From positions 1 to 52,844 of the forward strand of contig DITC01000013.1 of assembly GCA_002422685.1 (NCBI GenBank): a stretch of 52,844 bases of DNA, in the 5' to 3' direction. This document shows, piece by piece, positions 34,391 to 46,699 of this stretch. A program made the position numbers and the translations under genes. The notes below the pieces were generated by a model. The model ran no database searches and had not been told where the DNA came from. It saw only the letters and a list, made by a program, of their open reading frames with translations. Positions within the stretch are counted from its first letter, which is position 1. Every line of letters starts with the position of its first letter. Source of the stretch: Thauera sp. UBA6194 (lineage in GTDB: Bacteria > Pseudomonadota > Gammaproteobacteria > Burkholderiales > Rhodocyclaceae).

Positions 34391-36613
34391 TCACACCGGC
34401 TCGAGCTTGGCCACGCCGAGCAGCAGCCACTTGACCCCGGCCGGACCGAAGTTGATCTGCACCTTGGCGTCGCTGCCGCTGCCCTCGGCGGCGACGATGA
34501 CGCCCTGACCGAACTTGGCGTGACTGACCGACTGCCCGATCCGCAAGCCATTGGGCAGGGTCGCGAATGCCGGCCGCGGCGCGCGCTGCACCTGCGCCGC
34601 CGGCGAGGGCTTGAAGTAGCCGCCGCCCATGCCGCCCATGGCGCCGCCCGCAGCCGAGCGCGGGTTGGGCGGCGTCAGCCACTTGGTGAGCTCGGCGGGG
34701 ATCTCTTCCAGGAAACGCGAGCGCAGGTTGTAGCGCGTCTGGCCGTGCAGCATGCGGCTCTGTGCGAACGACAGGTACAGGCGTTCGCGCGCGCGCGTCA
34801 CCGCCACGTACATCAGCCGGCGCTCCTCTTCCAGGCCGTCGGTCTCGAGGATGCTGTTCTCATGCGGGAACAGGCCCTCCTCCAGCCCGGACAGGAAGAC
34901 CACGTTGAACTCCAGGCCCTTGGCCGAGTGCACCGTCATCAGCTGCACCGCGTCGGCGCCCTGGTCGGCCTGGTGGTCGCCGGCCTCGAGCGAGGCGTGG
35001 GCGAGAAAATCCGCCAGCAACGCGTGCGGCTGCGCGAGCGCCTCGCCCGCACCCGACTGGGCCTGCGATTCGGCGAGGAAGTTGGCCGCGGCGTTGATCA
35101 GCTCGTCGAGGTTCTCGAGGCGCTCGCGGCCTTCCTTGTCCGCCTTGTAGTGCGCGCGCAGGCCGCTGAGGTCGAGCACGTGATCGACCAGCTCGGGCAG
35201 CGGCAGGCCGGCGGTGTCGCGGCGCAGATCCTCGATCAGGCGCACGAACTGGCCGAGCGCCGTGCCGGGTTTGCCAGTGAGGTGCGGCACGGTCGCGTAC
35301 AGGCTGGTGTTGTACGTGCGTGCGGCGTCAGCCAGCACCTCCAGCGAGCGCGCGCCGATGCCACGGGTGGGAAAGTTAACCACGCGCGCGAAGGCGGTGT
35401 CGTCGTCCGGGTTGGCGATCAGGCGCAGGTAGGCGAGCGCGTGCTTGATCTCCTGGCGCTCGAAGAAGCGCAGGCCGCCGTAGACGCGGTACGGGATGCC
35501 GGCCGAGAAGAGCTGATGCTCGAGCACCCGCGACTGCGCGTTGGAGCGATACAGCAGCGCGATCTCGCTGCGCAGCGCGCCCTCGCGCACCAGCGACTGG
35601 ATCTCCTCGACGATCCAGCGCGCCTCGTCGCCGTCCGAGAAGGCCTCGAACACGCGGATCGGCTCGCCCGCGCCCTGGTCGGTCCACAGGTTCTTGCCGA
35701 GGCGGTTGCTGTTGTGGCGGATGATCGCGTTGGCGGCGTCGAGGATGTTGCTGTGCGAGCGGTAGTTCTGCTCGAGGCGGATGACGTTGTGCACGCGGAA
35801 CTCGCGCTCGAAGTCGCGCATGTTGCCGACCTCGGCGCCGCGAAAGCGATAGATGCTCTGGTCGTCGTCGCCGACGCAGAACATCGCCGCCCCGCCCTCG
35901 CGCCCCTCGTCGGCGAAGAGCTTGAGCCAGCGGTACTGCAGGCGGTTGGTGTCCTGAAACTCGTCGACCAGGATGTGGCGGAAGCGGCGCTGATAGTGGC
36001 GGCGCAGCGGCTCATGGCGCTCGAGCAGCTCGTAGCTGCGCAAAAGCAACTCCGCAAAATCCACAACAGACTCGCGCTGGCACTGCGCCTCATACTCCTG
36101 ATACAGCTGCACGCGCTGACGGGTGAAGTCGTCCCAGGCCTCCACCGCGTGCGGGCGGTTGCCGGCCTCCTTCTGGCCGTTGATGAAGTGCTGGAGTTCG
36201 CGCGGCGGGAATTTCTCGTCGTCGACGTTGAGCGTCTTGAGCAGGCGCTTGATCGCGGCGAGCTGGTCGCCCGAATCGAGGATCTGGAACAGCTGGGGCA
36301 GCCCGGCGTCGCGGTGGTGGGCGCGCAGCAAGCGGTTGGCAAGGCCGTGGAAGGTGCCGATCCACATGCCGCGGGTGCTCACCGGCAGCATGGTCGACAG
36401 GCGGGCGAGCATTTCCTTGGCGGCTTTGTTGGTGAATGTAACCGCGAGGATGCCGGCCGGATCGACCTGGCCGGACTGGATCAGCCAGGCGATGCGGGTG
36501 GTGAGCACCCGGGTCTTGCCCGAGCCGGCCCCGGCCAGGATCAGCGCGTGCTGCGGCGGCAGGGTCACGGCCTGGTGTTGTTCGGTGTTGAGATTGGCGA
36601 GCAGCGTGGACAT
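34391..36613 (-). CDS. uvrD: DNA helicase II (UvrD/PcrA)
   Basis: The 740-residue SF1A helicase has Walker A AGAGSGKT at residues 27-34, TFTNKAAKEML, WIGTFHGLANRLL, VDEFQDTN, DDQSIYRFRGA, NYRSHSNILDAANA, VHSAKGLEF and AVTRARERLYL. The C-terminal tudor-like tail (SHAKFGQGVIV to VAKLEPV) binds RNA polymerase in relatives. It unwinds DNA in mismatch and nucleotide excision repair. It converges on the HDOD gene with a 91-base GC-rich gap, in which no gene or clear terminator was seen. Confidence 0.95.
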   Translation of the reverse strand: MSTLLANLNTEQHQAVTLPPQHALILAGAGSGKTRVLTTRIAWLIQSGQVDPAGILAVTFTNKAAKEMLARLSTMLPVSTRGMWIGTFHGLANRLLRAHHRDAGLPQLFQILDSGDQLAAIKRLLKTLNVDDEKFPPRELQHFINGQKEAGNRPHAVEAWDDFTRQRVQLYQEYEAQCQRESVVDFAELLLRSYELLERHEPLRRHYQRRFRHILVDEFQDTNRLQYRWLKLFADEGREGGAAMFCVGDDDQSIYRFRGAEVGNMRDFEREFRVHNVIRLEQNYRSHSNILDAANAIIRHNSNRLGKNLWTDQGAGEPIRVFEAFSDGDEARWIVEEIQSLVREGALRSEIALLYRSNAQSRVLEHQLFSAGIPYRVYGGLRFFERQEIKHALAYLRLIANPDDDTAFARVVNFPTRGIGARSLEVLADAARTYNTSLYATVPHLTGKPGTALGQFVRLIEDLRRDTAGLPLPELVDHVLDLSGLRAHYKADKEGRERLENLDELINAAANFLAESQAQSGAGEALAQPHALLADFLAHASLEAGDHQADQGADAVQLMTVHSAKGLEFNVVFLSGLEEGLFPHENSILETDGLEEERRLMYVAVTRARERLYLSFAQSRMLHGQTRYNLRSRFLEEIPAELTKWLTPPNPRSAAGGAMGGMGGGYFKPSPAAQVQRAPRPAFATLPNGLRIGQSVSHAKFGQGVIVAAEGSGSDAKVQINFGPAGVKWLLLGVAKLEPV

Positions 36614-36721
36614 CGTGATTCCTTGTTCGAGCCCGCATTGTATCGGGGCTGCCGCTGCGCACCGAGCACCGGCGCCGGCACAAAAAGCGCGACAGGATGT
36701 TGCGGCGCAACATCACACTGT

Positions 36722-36749
36722 TTGCAGACGGCCGAAAATCGGCTAGATT
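36722..36749 (+). promoter_or_regulatory. Candidate promoter with palindromic spacer for the 112-residue unknown
   Basis: TTGCAG (36722-36727) and TAGATT (36744-36749) are 16 bases apart. The spacer contains the perfect inverted repeat GCCGA-AAA-TCGGC (36731-36743), an operator-like site. The 36614-36952 gap holds no other gene that I can support; an open frame from 36761 lacks a ribosome binding site. Confidence 0.45.
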
Positions 36750-36952
36750 GTTATTGTGCAATGCATCAAAAAGGGCCGAGACCTGCCAAAACGGTCACGG
36801 ACGCCGCGTCATTTTTTGTTCATAATCAAGGAATGGCATTCCGCACGCTTTATATTGCGGCACAGCATCAAAGCACGACTGAAGCGCCGATCGCTCAGAA
36901 AGCGCTTGGCCTTATGACGGCGCCGAACCCCGGCCCGAATGGAGAACACACG

Positions 36953-37291
36953 ATGAAAACGCCGAAATTGCTGCCCTGGTATGCCCGCAAGGCGGGGGTC
37001 ACCCTCGAGCGCGCCGAAGCCTTGTGGCGCAAGGCCGTGCGCGAAGCCACAGCGCAGACCGGTTGGGTCGGTAACGCCGACTACTGGAGCGCGACCATGA
37101 ACAACTTCGTTCGCCTGCTCGACGAAGAGCGCAGCACCTTGTGCGCCCCGCGCGTGCTGCCCTACGTACGCAGCCAGAACCGCATGATGCGTCTGCCGCT
37201 GCAGGCCATGGAGGACCTGTTCTCGGCCCTCAACGCCAACTGGCAGCGCCACATGCGCGCAAACCACCGCTCGACCCACCGCGCGGCCTGA
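36953..37291 (+). CDS. Conserved-looking small protein of unknown function
   Basis: The 112-residue basic protein begins MKTPKLLPWYARKAGVTLER and has an amphipathic helical core (RAEALWRKAVREATAQTG, YWSATMNNFVRLLDEER), ending in a basic RANHRSTHRAA. No membrane segment or catalytic motif is visible. The ATG follows GGAG by 8 bases; upstream open sequence in the same frame has no plausible start. It has a candidate promoter 200 bases upstream and a strong terminator 66 bases downstream, so it is probably monocistronic. I do not recognise a named family. Confidence 0.75.
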   Translation: MKTPKLLPWYARKAGVTLERAEALWRKAVREATAQTGWVGNADYWSATMNNFVRLLDEERSTLCAPRVLPYVRSQNRMMRLPLQAMEDLFSALNANWQRHMRANHRSTHRAA

Positions 37292-37357
37292 TCCGGCGCG
37301 CTGCGTCGCAGCGCGCCCACCCCTTGCTTGTCTCCCTCCCTCCTTCAATGGAGATTC

Positions 37358-37391
37358 GGCACTTCGCCTCGCGGCGGAGTGCCTTTTTTTT
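37358..37391 (+). terminator. Rho-independent terminator
   Basis: GGCACTTCGCC (37358-37368) pairs with GGCGGAGTGCC (37373-37383) through one G-T pair and a 4-base loop, directly followed by eight T residues (37384-37391). It ends the 112-residue unknown's transcript before leuS. Confidence 0.92.
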
Positions 37392-37472
37392 GGCATCGAC
37401 CCGAGCTGCGCGCCCCGTGTGACCGCCCCCGGCGCCGGGCCAGATGCCAAAGACCCTGCTGCGGCTTCAAGG

Positions 37473-37478
37473 TATACT
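37473..37478 (+). promoter_or_regulatory. Candidate -10 (TATACT) for leuS
   Basis: TATACT lies 49 bases before the leuS start and after the upstream terminator, where a promoter is required. The -35 region is poor (AAGACC at 17-base spacing). Confidence 0.45.
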
Positions 37479-37526
37479 GGCGCGTTTTCAACGCCATCCA
37501 GCCCGCGCGCCGCCATGCAGGACACC

Positions 37527-40154
<2,628 letters not shown>

Positions 40155-40165
40155 GGAAGTCGCGC

Positions 40166-40789
40166 ATGTCCGTCCGTACCCCGATCACCGCGGCCGGCCG
40201 CGCCGGCATGCGCGCATCCCGCTCCAGCGCTGACAACGCCCCGAGCGGGCCGCGCGCAGCCGAGGCTGCAGCAGATGGGCTTGCGGCCCCTTCGCGCCGC
40301 CGCCTGCTGCTCGCCGGCGGCGGGCTCGCCACGCTGCTGGTTTCGGGCTGCGGTTTTCACCTGCGCGGTCCGCAGGCGCTCGACTTCGCCACGGTGCATG
40401 TCAACACCCCGGCCCAGACCGAACTCGGCGCCCAGTTGCGCCGCCTGATCGGCACCACCGGCACGACCACGGTCGTGGAAGACGCGGCGCAGGCCGAGGC
40501 GCGTCTGCAGATCCTGTCCAACAGCCGCGGTCGCGAGATCCTGAGCCTGACCGGCGCGGGCAAGGTGCGCGAGTACCAGCTCACCCAGAGCCTGCGCTTC
40601 CAGCTCCTGGACAAGACCGGCGCGCCGCTGATCGCGCCCACCAGCCTCACGGCGCGGCGCGAATACACCTTCGACGACTCGCAGGTGCTGGGCAAGGAGC
40701 AGGAAGAGAACCTGCTCTACCGCGACATGCAGAACGACCTGGTGCAGCAGCTGATGCGCCGCCTGGCCGCGGCCAATCGCAGCAGCTGA
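40166..40789 (+). CDS. lptE: LPS-assembly lipoprotein LptE
   Basis: The 207-residue protein has a lipobox in LLVSGCGFHLRGPQ, followed by the LptE fold (SLRFQLLDKTGAPL, ARREYTFDDSQVLGKEQEE, VQQLMRRLAA). It plugs the LptD outer-membrane channel that inserts lipopolysaccharide. It carries an unusually long 45-residue N-terminal region ending in SRRRLLLAGGG, a twin-arginine-like pattern. The ATG at 40166 has GAGGAAG 6 bases upstream. leuS-lptE-holA is a common proteobacterial order. Confidence 0.9.
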   Translation: MSVRTPITAAGRAGMRASRSSADNAPSGPRAAEAAADGLAAPSRRRLLLAGGGLATLLVSGCGFHLRGPQALDFATVHVNTPAQTELGAQLRRLIGTTGTTTVVEDAAQAEARLQILSNSRGREILSLTGAGKVREYQLTQSLRFQLLDKTGAPLIAPTSLTARREYTFDDSQVLGKEQEENLLYRDMQNDLVQQLMRRLAAANRSS

Positions 40790-40892
40790 GCGCAGGTGAA
40801 CGCCGTGCCGCAAGACTGGGCGCGCGGGCGCCACGGCGTCGATCCGCAGTCCTTCGCCAACGTGCGCGCCGTCCGCAACTGAGCCCCGCCCC

Positions 40893-41903
40893 ATGAACCT
40901 GCGCCCCGACCAGCTCGCCGCCCAGCTCGAACGCCCGCTCGCGCCGCTGTGGTTGCTGCACGGCAACGAGCCGCTGCTGGTGCTCGAGGCCGCCGACGCC
41001 ATCCGCGCCGCTGCGCGCCGCCAGGGTTTTGAAGAGCGCGAGACCCTGGTCGTCGGTCAGGGTTTCAAGTGGGACGCGCTGACCCTGGCCGCCGGCAACA
41101 TGTCGCTGTTCGGCGGCGCCAAGCTGATCGACCTGCGCATCCCCACCGGCAAGCCGGGACGCGACGGCGGCGACGCGCTGCAGCGCTACATCGCCAACCT
41201 GCCGGCGCAGACCCTGACCCTGATCACCCTGCCCGAAGTCGACTGGGCGACGCGCAAGACAGCCTGGTTCAAGGCCCTGGCCGACGCCGCAACGGCGCTC
41301 GAGCTCAACGCCCCCGAGCGCGAGCGCCTGCCCGAGTGGGTCGGCCGCCGCCTGGCCGCGCAGAAGCAGTCCGCGCCGCCCGAGGCGCTCGCCTTCATTG
41401 CCGACCACGTCGAAGGCAACCTGCTCGCCGCCCACCAGGAGATCCTCAAGCTCGGCCTGCTCCACGGCGAAGGCGCGCTGACGCTCGAGCAGATCCAGGA
41501 CGCGGTGCTCAACGTCGCCCGCTACGACATCGACAAACTGCGCCAGGCGGTGGTCGAGGGCGACCCAGCGCGCTGCGCCCGCCTGCTCGAAGGCCTCAGG
41601 GGCGAAGGCGCGGCGCCGCCGCTGGTGCTGTGGGCGCTCGCCAACGAGACGCGCAGCCTCGCCAACCTGTGCGCTGGCCGCGACGCCGGCCAGCCGCTGT
41701 CCGCGCTGTTCAAGGCCGAGCGCATCTTCGATCCGCGCCGCCAGCAGGTCATCGGCCGCGCCCTTGGCCGCCTCACCCAGGGCAGCCTGCGGGCCGCGCT
41801 GATGCACGCCGCGCGCATCGACCGCATGATCAAGGGCCTCGCCGCCGGCGACGTGTGGGACGAATTCCTCCAGCTCGCGCTGCGGCTCGCGCGCCGGGGC
41901 TGA
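40893..41903 (+). CDS. holA: DNA polymerase III subunit delta
   Basis: The 336-residue protein has the delta-subunit start PLAPLWLLHGNEPLLVLEAA and the later PPEALAFIADHVEGNLLAAH and VARYDIDKLRQAVVEGD blocks. Delta opens the sliding clamp within the clamp loader. It follows lptE by 103 bases; a 28-codon open stretch in this gap is not a convincing gene. Length and motifs are normal. Confidence 0.93.
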   Translation: MNLRPDQLAAQLERPLAPLWLLHGNEPLLVLEAADAIRAAARRQGFEERETLVVGQGFKWDALTLAAGNMSLFGGAKLIDLRIPTGKPGRDGGDALQRYIANLPAQTLTLITLPEVDWATRKTAWFKALADAATALELNAPERERLPEWVGRRLAAQKQSAPPEALAFIADHVEGNLLAAHQEILKLGLLHGEGALTLEQIQDAVLNVARYDIDKLRQAVVEGDPARCARLLEGLRGEGAAPPLVLWALANETRSLANLCAGRDAGQPLSALFKAERIFDPRRQQVIGRALGRLTQGSLRAALMHAARIDRMIKGLAAGDVWDEFLQLALRLARRG

Positions 41904-41956
41904 GCCCCTGCCGGTTTCATCCGCGCCGCATTCGATGCTTTAATGCCGGCTTGCCC

Positions 41957-41975
41957 GCACCGGCCGCGCCGGTGC
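41957..41975 (+). other. Perfect hairpin between holA and proA
   Basis: GCACCGGC (41957-41964) pairs with GCCGGTGC (41968-41975) around a 3-base loop. There is no T tract, so it is more likely a leader or mRNA-stabilising structure than a terminator. Confidence 0.5.
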
Positions 41976-42001
41976 TCCGAACACTGCCCAGAACCGCCCC
42001 C

Positions 42002-43279
<1,278 letters not shown>

Positions 43280-43345
43280 TGAGCGCCGCTGCATGAGGCG
43301 GCCGGCGCTGAATACAGCACAAGACTCGAAGAAAAAGGAGACCCC

Positions 43346-43945
43346 ATGATTCGCGCCAATCATGTCAGACGCACCCTTCGCGGCCTGCTCGCCACCGCCC
43401 TGCTCAGCGCGGGCATCGCCCACGCTGCCGTCGAGGTCGGCGGCGTAGATTTCCAGCCTCAGCTCACGACCCAAGAGCACGCGCTGACGCTCAACGGCGC
43501 CGGCCTGCGCACGCGGCTCGGCTTCAAGGTGTACGCAATGGGGCTTTATCTGCGTACGCCGCTCGACAGCGCCGAGGCGATCTTCGAGGACGCTGGCGAG
43601 AAACGCATCCGCATCGTGCTCACGCGCGACCTCGAAGCCCGGCAGTTCGGCGACGCGCTGCAGGCCGGACTGGAAAAGAACCATGACGCCGCCACGCTCG
43701 AGGCGCTCAAACCGGCCACCGACACCTTGCTCGCCGCGCTGCAGGCCGTGGGCGAGGTCAAGTCCGGCACCGAAATCATCCTCGACCACAGCGCCAAGGG
43801 CACCACGCGCCTGCTCATCAATGGTCAGGCACAGGGCGACGAAATCGAGGACACGGCGCTCTACCCGGCGCTGCTGCGCATCTGGCTCGGCGCCCGGCCT
43901 GCAGATTCGGATCTGCGTGATGCGCTGCTCCGGCATCCGAACTGA
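43346..43945 (+). CDS. Exported chalcone isomerase-like protein
   Basis: The 199-residue product has a signal peptide (LRGLLATALLSAGIAHAAVE). Its fold is of the chalcone-isomerase-like type: LRTRLGFKVYAMGLYL, RIVLTRDLEARQF and a ALYPALLRIWLG end. Bacterial members are not flavonoid enzymes and may bind fatty acids; the role is unknown. AAAGGAG precedes the ATG. It lies between proA and ogt. Confidence 0.8.
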   Translation: MIRANHVRRTLRGLLATALLSAGIAHAAVEVGGVDFQPQLTTQEHALTLNGAGLRTRLGFKVYAMGLYLRTPLDSAEAIFEDAGEKRIRIVLTRDLEARQFGDALQAGLEKNHDAATLEALKPATDTLLAALQAVGEVKSGTEIILDHSAKGTTRLLINGQAQGDEIEDTALYPALLRIWLGARPADSDLRDALLRHPN

Positions 43946-43963
43946 GCACACAGGCACGACGAC

Positions 43964-44479
43964 ATGCACTCGGCCAGGGAAAAAAACGCCGCAGGCACGG
44001 TGGATGTCGCGTCCGCCGCCTTCGACGCGGTCATCGCACTGCCCTTCGGGCCCTTCGGCATCCGCACCCACGACGCGGCGGTGACCGAGTTCGTGTTTCT
44101 GCCGCCGGGCACGCCCTTGCAGGATCCGCGCAACGCGACTGCCGGCGCCGCCGCGCACGCGCTACGTGCATGGATCGACGATCCCGACGCGCCCTTTCCG
44201 GTTCCGCTCGCGGCCTGCGGCACGCCTTTCCGCCAACGCGTGTGGGCGGCGATCAGCGCCATCCCGCGCGGGCACACCGCGACCTACGGCGAGCTCGCCG
44301 CGCGCCTGGGCAGCGCACCGCGCGCGGTCGGCCAGGCCTGCGGTGCCAACCCCTTCCCGCTCATCGTGCCCTGCCACCGCGTGACCGCGGCGGCCGGCCT
44401 CGGCGGTTTCGCCAATGCGCGTGCGGGCTGGCTGCTCGAGGTCAAGCGCTGGCTGCTCGCCTTCGAGGGCGCCTTGTGA
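43964..44479 (+). CDS. ogt: Methylated-DNA-protein-cysteine methyltransferase
   Basis: The 171-residue protein has the acceptor site VPCHRV with Cys137, preceded by RVWAAISAIPRGHTATYGELA, the DNA-binding helix-turn-helix. It repairs O6-methylguanine by suicide transfer. A C-terminal-only Ogt-type architecture is visible. Its stop overlaps the xerD GTG by 4 bases. Confidence 0.91.
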   Translation: MHSAREKNAAGTVDVASAAFDAVIALPFGPFGIRTHDAAVTEFVFLPPGTPLQDPRNATAGAAAHALRAWIDDPDAPFPVPLAACGTPFRQRVWAAISAIPRGHTATYGELAARLGSAPRAVGQACGANPFPLIVPCHRVTAAAGLGGFANARAGWLLEVKRWLLAFEGAL

Positions 44480-45405
44480 GCGCTCGCGCGCCGGCCATCG
44501 AGGCCGGGCTGCAAGACCATCATCGACGCGAGCTCGACCGCTTTACCGACAATCTGTGGCTCGAGCACGGCCTCGCCCGCAACACCCTGGCCAGCTACCG
44601 TAGCGATCTTGCGCGCTTTGCCGCCTGGCTGGAGAAGGCCGGGCGGCGACTGCCGAATGCCACTTCAGCCGAGCTCGCCGCCTATCTGGCCGAGTTCAGC
44701 CGCGGCGCGCGCCCCGCCAGCCAGCGCCGCCTGCTCGCGACCTGGCGGCGCTATTACCGCATGCTGCTCGCCGAGCGCGCGATCGCCGAAGACCCCACCC
44801 TGCTGCTCGACTCACCCATGCAGACCGAGCGCTTTCCGAAGACGCTCAGCGAGGCCCAGGTCGAAGCCCTGCTCGAGGCGCCCGACGCCGAGACCCCCCA
44901 GGGCTTGCGCGACCGCTGCATGCTCGAAGTGCTCTACGCCGCCGGGCTGCGCGTCTCCGAGCTGGTCGGGTTGAAGATTTTCGCGGTCGGCCTGAATGAA
45001 GGCGTGCTGCGCATCATGGGCAAGGGCAGCAAGGAAAGGCTGGTGCCCATCGGCGAGGTCGCGGCCGACTGGCTGCGGCACTATCTGCTCGAAGCGCGCG
45101 CGGCGCTGCTCGGCGGGCGCAATTGCGACGAAGTGTTCGTGACCCGCTTCGGCACGGGCATGACAAGACAGATGTTCTGGCGCATCATCAAACAACACGC
45201 AGCACAGGCCGGCATTGACCGCGCGCGCATTTCACCGCACACGCTGCGCCATGCTTTTGCCACCCACCTGCTCAATCATGGTGCCGATTTGCGCGTGGTG
45301 CAGCTGCTGCTCGGACATGCCGATATTTCGACGACACAGATTTATACGCACGTCGCACGCGAACGGCTCAAACAGCTTCACGCAAAACATCACCCACGCG
45401 CCTGA
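44476..45405 (+). CDS. xerD: Site-specific tyrosine recombinase XerD
   Basis: The 309-residue recombinase has an N-terminal SAM-like core-binding domain (TDNLWLEHGLARNTLASYRSDL) and a catalytic domain with R..K..HxxR..H/W..Y: AAGLRVSELVGL, KGSKERLVPIG, HTLRHAFATHLLNHGADLRV, LLGHADISTTQIYTHV. It resolves chromosome dimers at dif with XerC. The GTG at 44476 overlaps the ogt stop and gives a normal length. The PQ..Y end supports XerD rather than XerC. Confidence 0.92.
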   Translation: MSARAPAIEAGLQDHHRRELDRFTDNLWLEHGLARNTLASYRSDLARFAAWLEKAGRRLPNATSAELAAYLAEFSRGARPASQRRLLATWRRYYRMLLAERAIAEDPTLLLDSPMQTERFPKTLSEAQVEALLEAPDAETPQGLRDRCMLEVLYAAGLRVSELVGLKIFAVGLNEGVLRIMGKGSKERLVPIGEVAADWLRHYLLEARAALLGGRNCDEVFVTRFGTGMTRQMFWRIIKQHAAQAGIDRARISPHTLRHAFATHLLNHGADLRVVQLLLGHADISTTQIYTHVARERLKQLHAKHHPRA

Positions 45406-45515
45406 CGAAGATCTCTGGCCCGCCACGCAGCGCATGATCGCGTGATGCGAAGCCCGATCTTTGCATCCCGGCCGAAACGTATTTCGCATCGTATTTTGAA
45501 CACACGGATTCGATC

Positions 45516-46004
45516 ATGAACAAAAACGAAAAGCATGCCCCCGAAACGCCCGCAACCCGTTTTCTGCGCCAGCACGGCGTCGCCTTTTCGAGCCATCTTT
45601 ATGAATACGAAGAGCATGGCGGCACCAGCGTTTCGTCGCGCGAGCTCAATGTCGCCGAGCATGCCGTGATCAAGACCCTGATCATGGAAGATGAAAACGC
45701 ACAGCCGATGGTGGTGCTGATGCACGGTGACCGCAAGGTATCGACCAAGGAGCTCGCACGGCAGATTTCGTGCAAGCACGTCGAGGCCTGCAAACCCGAA
45801 ACGGCCAATCGGCACAGCGGTTTTCTGGTTGGCGGAACCTCGCCTTTCGGCACGCGGCGAAAAATGCCGGTGTATATGGAGCGCAGCATCCTCGATCTGC
45901 CGCTGATCTACATCAACGGCGGGCGGCGCGGATTTCTGGTCGGCATTCATCCGCACGACCTGATGCGCGTGCTGGCGCCGACGCTGGTGACGGTCGCGAA
46001 CTGA
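45516..46004 (+). CDS. ybaK: Cys-tRNA(Pro)/Cys-tRNA(Cys) deacylase YbaK
   Basis: The 162-residue protein has PATRFLRQHGVAFSSHLYEYEE, VIKTLIMEDENAQPMVVLMHGD and the HSGFLVGGTSPFG loop, the YbaK/EbsC fold. It hydrolyses Cys misacylated to tRNA-Pro. Its GC content is lower than that of its neighbours. The 110-base gap after xerD shows no clear structure. Confidence 0.9.
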   Translation: MNKNEKHAPETPATRFLRQHGVAFSSHLYEYEEHGGTSVSSRELNVAEHAVIKTLIMEDENAQPMVVLMHGDRKVSTKELARQISCKHVEACKPETANRHSGFLVGGTSPFGTRRKMPVYMERSILDLPLIYINGGRRGFLVGIHPHDLMRVLAPTLVTVAN

Positions 46005-46182
46005 GACCGCGCCCTTGAATGCGCAAGCGTCGCGTCCAATATCGACGCAAACAAAAGGCCATGAAAGCGGTCATAAAAGCGCAATACTGAAAAACGCTTT
46101 ATGTTTTTAATTCAGGAGTGGCACAATCGCTTTGGAAATAGCGCCTCGACACACAATTCATAAAAAACCTTCCGGAGCCAAT
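46005..46182 (+). promoter_or_regulatory. AT-rich upstream region of the H-NS gene
   Basis: This 178-base gap is much more AT-rich than its surroundings and includes a weak -35/-10 pair: TTGAAT near 46014 and CAATAT about 16 bases later. AT-rich upstream DNA would allow H-NS autoregulation, which is inference from the family. Confidence 0.35.
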
Positions 46183-46542
46183 ATGGATCTCTCCACCTTC
46201 ACCCTCCCCGAACTGCGTCGCCTCCAGGCCAAGGTCGAAAGCGAAATTCGTCGCCGCAGCGACGTGACCCGGCGCAATCTGCTCAAGCGCATGCAGAAAA
46301 TGGCGGCCGACGAGGGTCTGTCGCTGGGCGACCTGCTCGAAGGTGCTGCGCCCGCCGCCACCGAAGACAAGCCCGCACGCCGCGGCCGTCGCGCCGGTCT
46401 CAAGAAAGCCAAGCCTGCACCGGTGATCAAATACCGCAACCCGGCCAACCCCGAGCAAGGCTGGAGCGGCCGCGGCCGCAAGCCGCAATGGGCACTGGAC
46501 TGGCTGGCGCAGGGCAAGTCGCTGGACGAGCTCGCGGTCTGA
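46183..46542 (+). CDS. H-NS-family nucleoid protein
   Basis: The 119-residue protein has an N-terminal oligomerisation coiled coil (LPELRRLQAKVESEIRRRS) and the C-terminal DNA-binding block YRNPANPEQGWSGRGRKPQW, the AT-hook-like H-NS motif, followed by LDWLAQGKSLDEL. It binds curved AT-rich DNA and silences acquired genes. The ATG at 46183 follows GGAG by 6 bases. It is the usual betaproteobacterial short H-NS with a Lys/Ala linker. Confidence 0.9.
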   Translation: MDLSTFTLPELRRLQAKVESEIRRRSDVTRRNLLKRMQKMAADEGLSLGDLLEGAAPAATEDKPARRGRRAGLKKAKPAPVIKYRNPANPEQGWSGRGRKPQWALDWLAQGKSLDELAV

Positions 46543-46655
46543 ACGCGCGGGCCTGACGAGCACTCGACGCCGCCGCGCGTGCGCCCTGCCGGGGCTTGGG
46601 CACAAGCCAATGGCACGCCCTGCTCCGCGCGCATTCGTACAGCGGTTTTCGCATC

Positions 46656-46693
46656 GAGCCGCAGACCGGCATCAAAGGCCGGGGCTGCGGCTC
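46656..46693. terminator. Hairpin between convergent H-NS and folB genes
   Basis: GAGCCGCAG (46656-46664) pairs perfectly with CTGCGGCTC (46685-46693), with a nested CCGGC/GCCGG stem. It lies in the convergent gap, and the stem reads identically on both strands, so it probably terminates both transcripts. Confidence 0.65.
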
Positions 46694-46699
46694 TTGCAT

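Noticed and set aside
34193..36952. A very long plus-strand frame opposite uvrD ending in the 112-residue unknown
   Set aside because: The part before 36953 lies opposite uvrD and the leader; only the last 112 residues have a ribosome binding site and protein-like composition.
46111..46130. Sigma-54 promoter upstream of the H-NS gene (TGGCAC...)
   Set aside because: The -12 GC is missing at the required distance, so it does not fit TGGCAC-N5-TTGC.
46183..46542. Earlier H-NS start at 46132
   Set aside because: The extra 17 residues are not H-NS-like, and GGAG lies correctly before the ATG at 46183.
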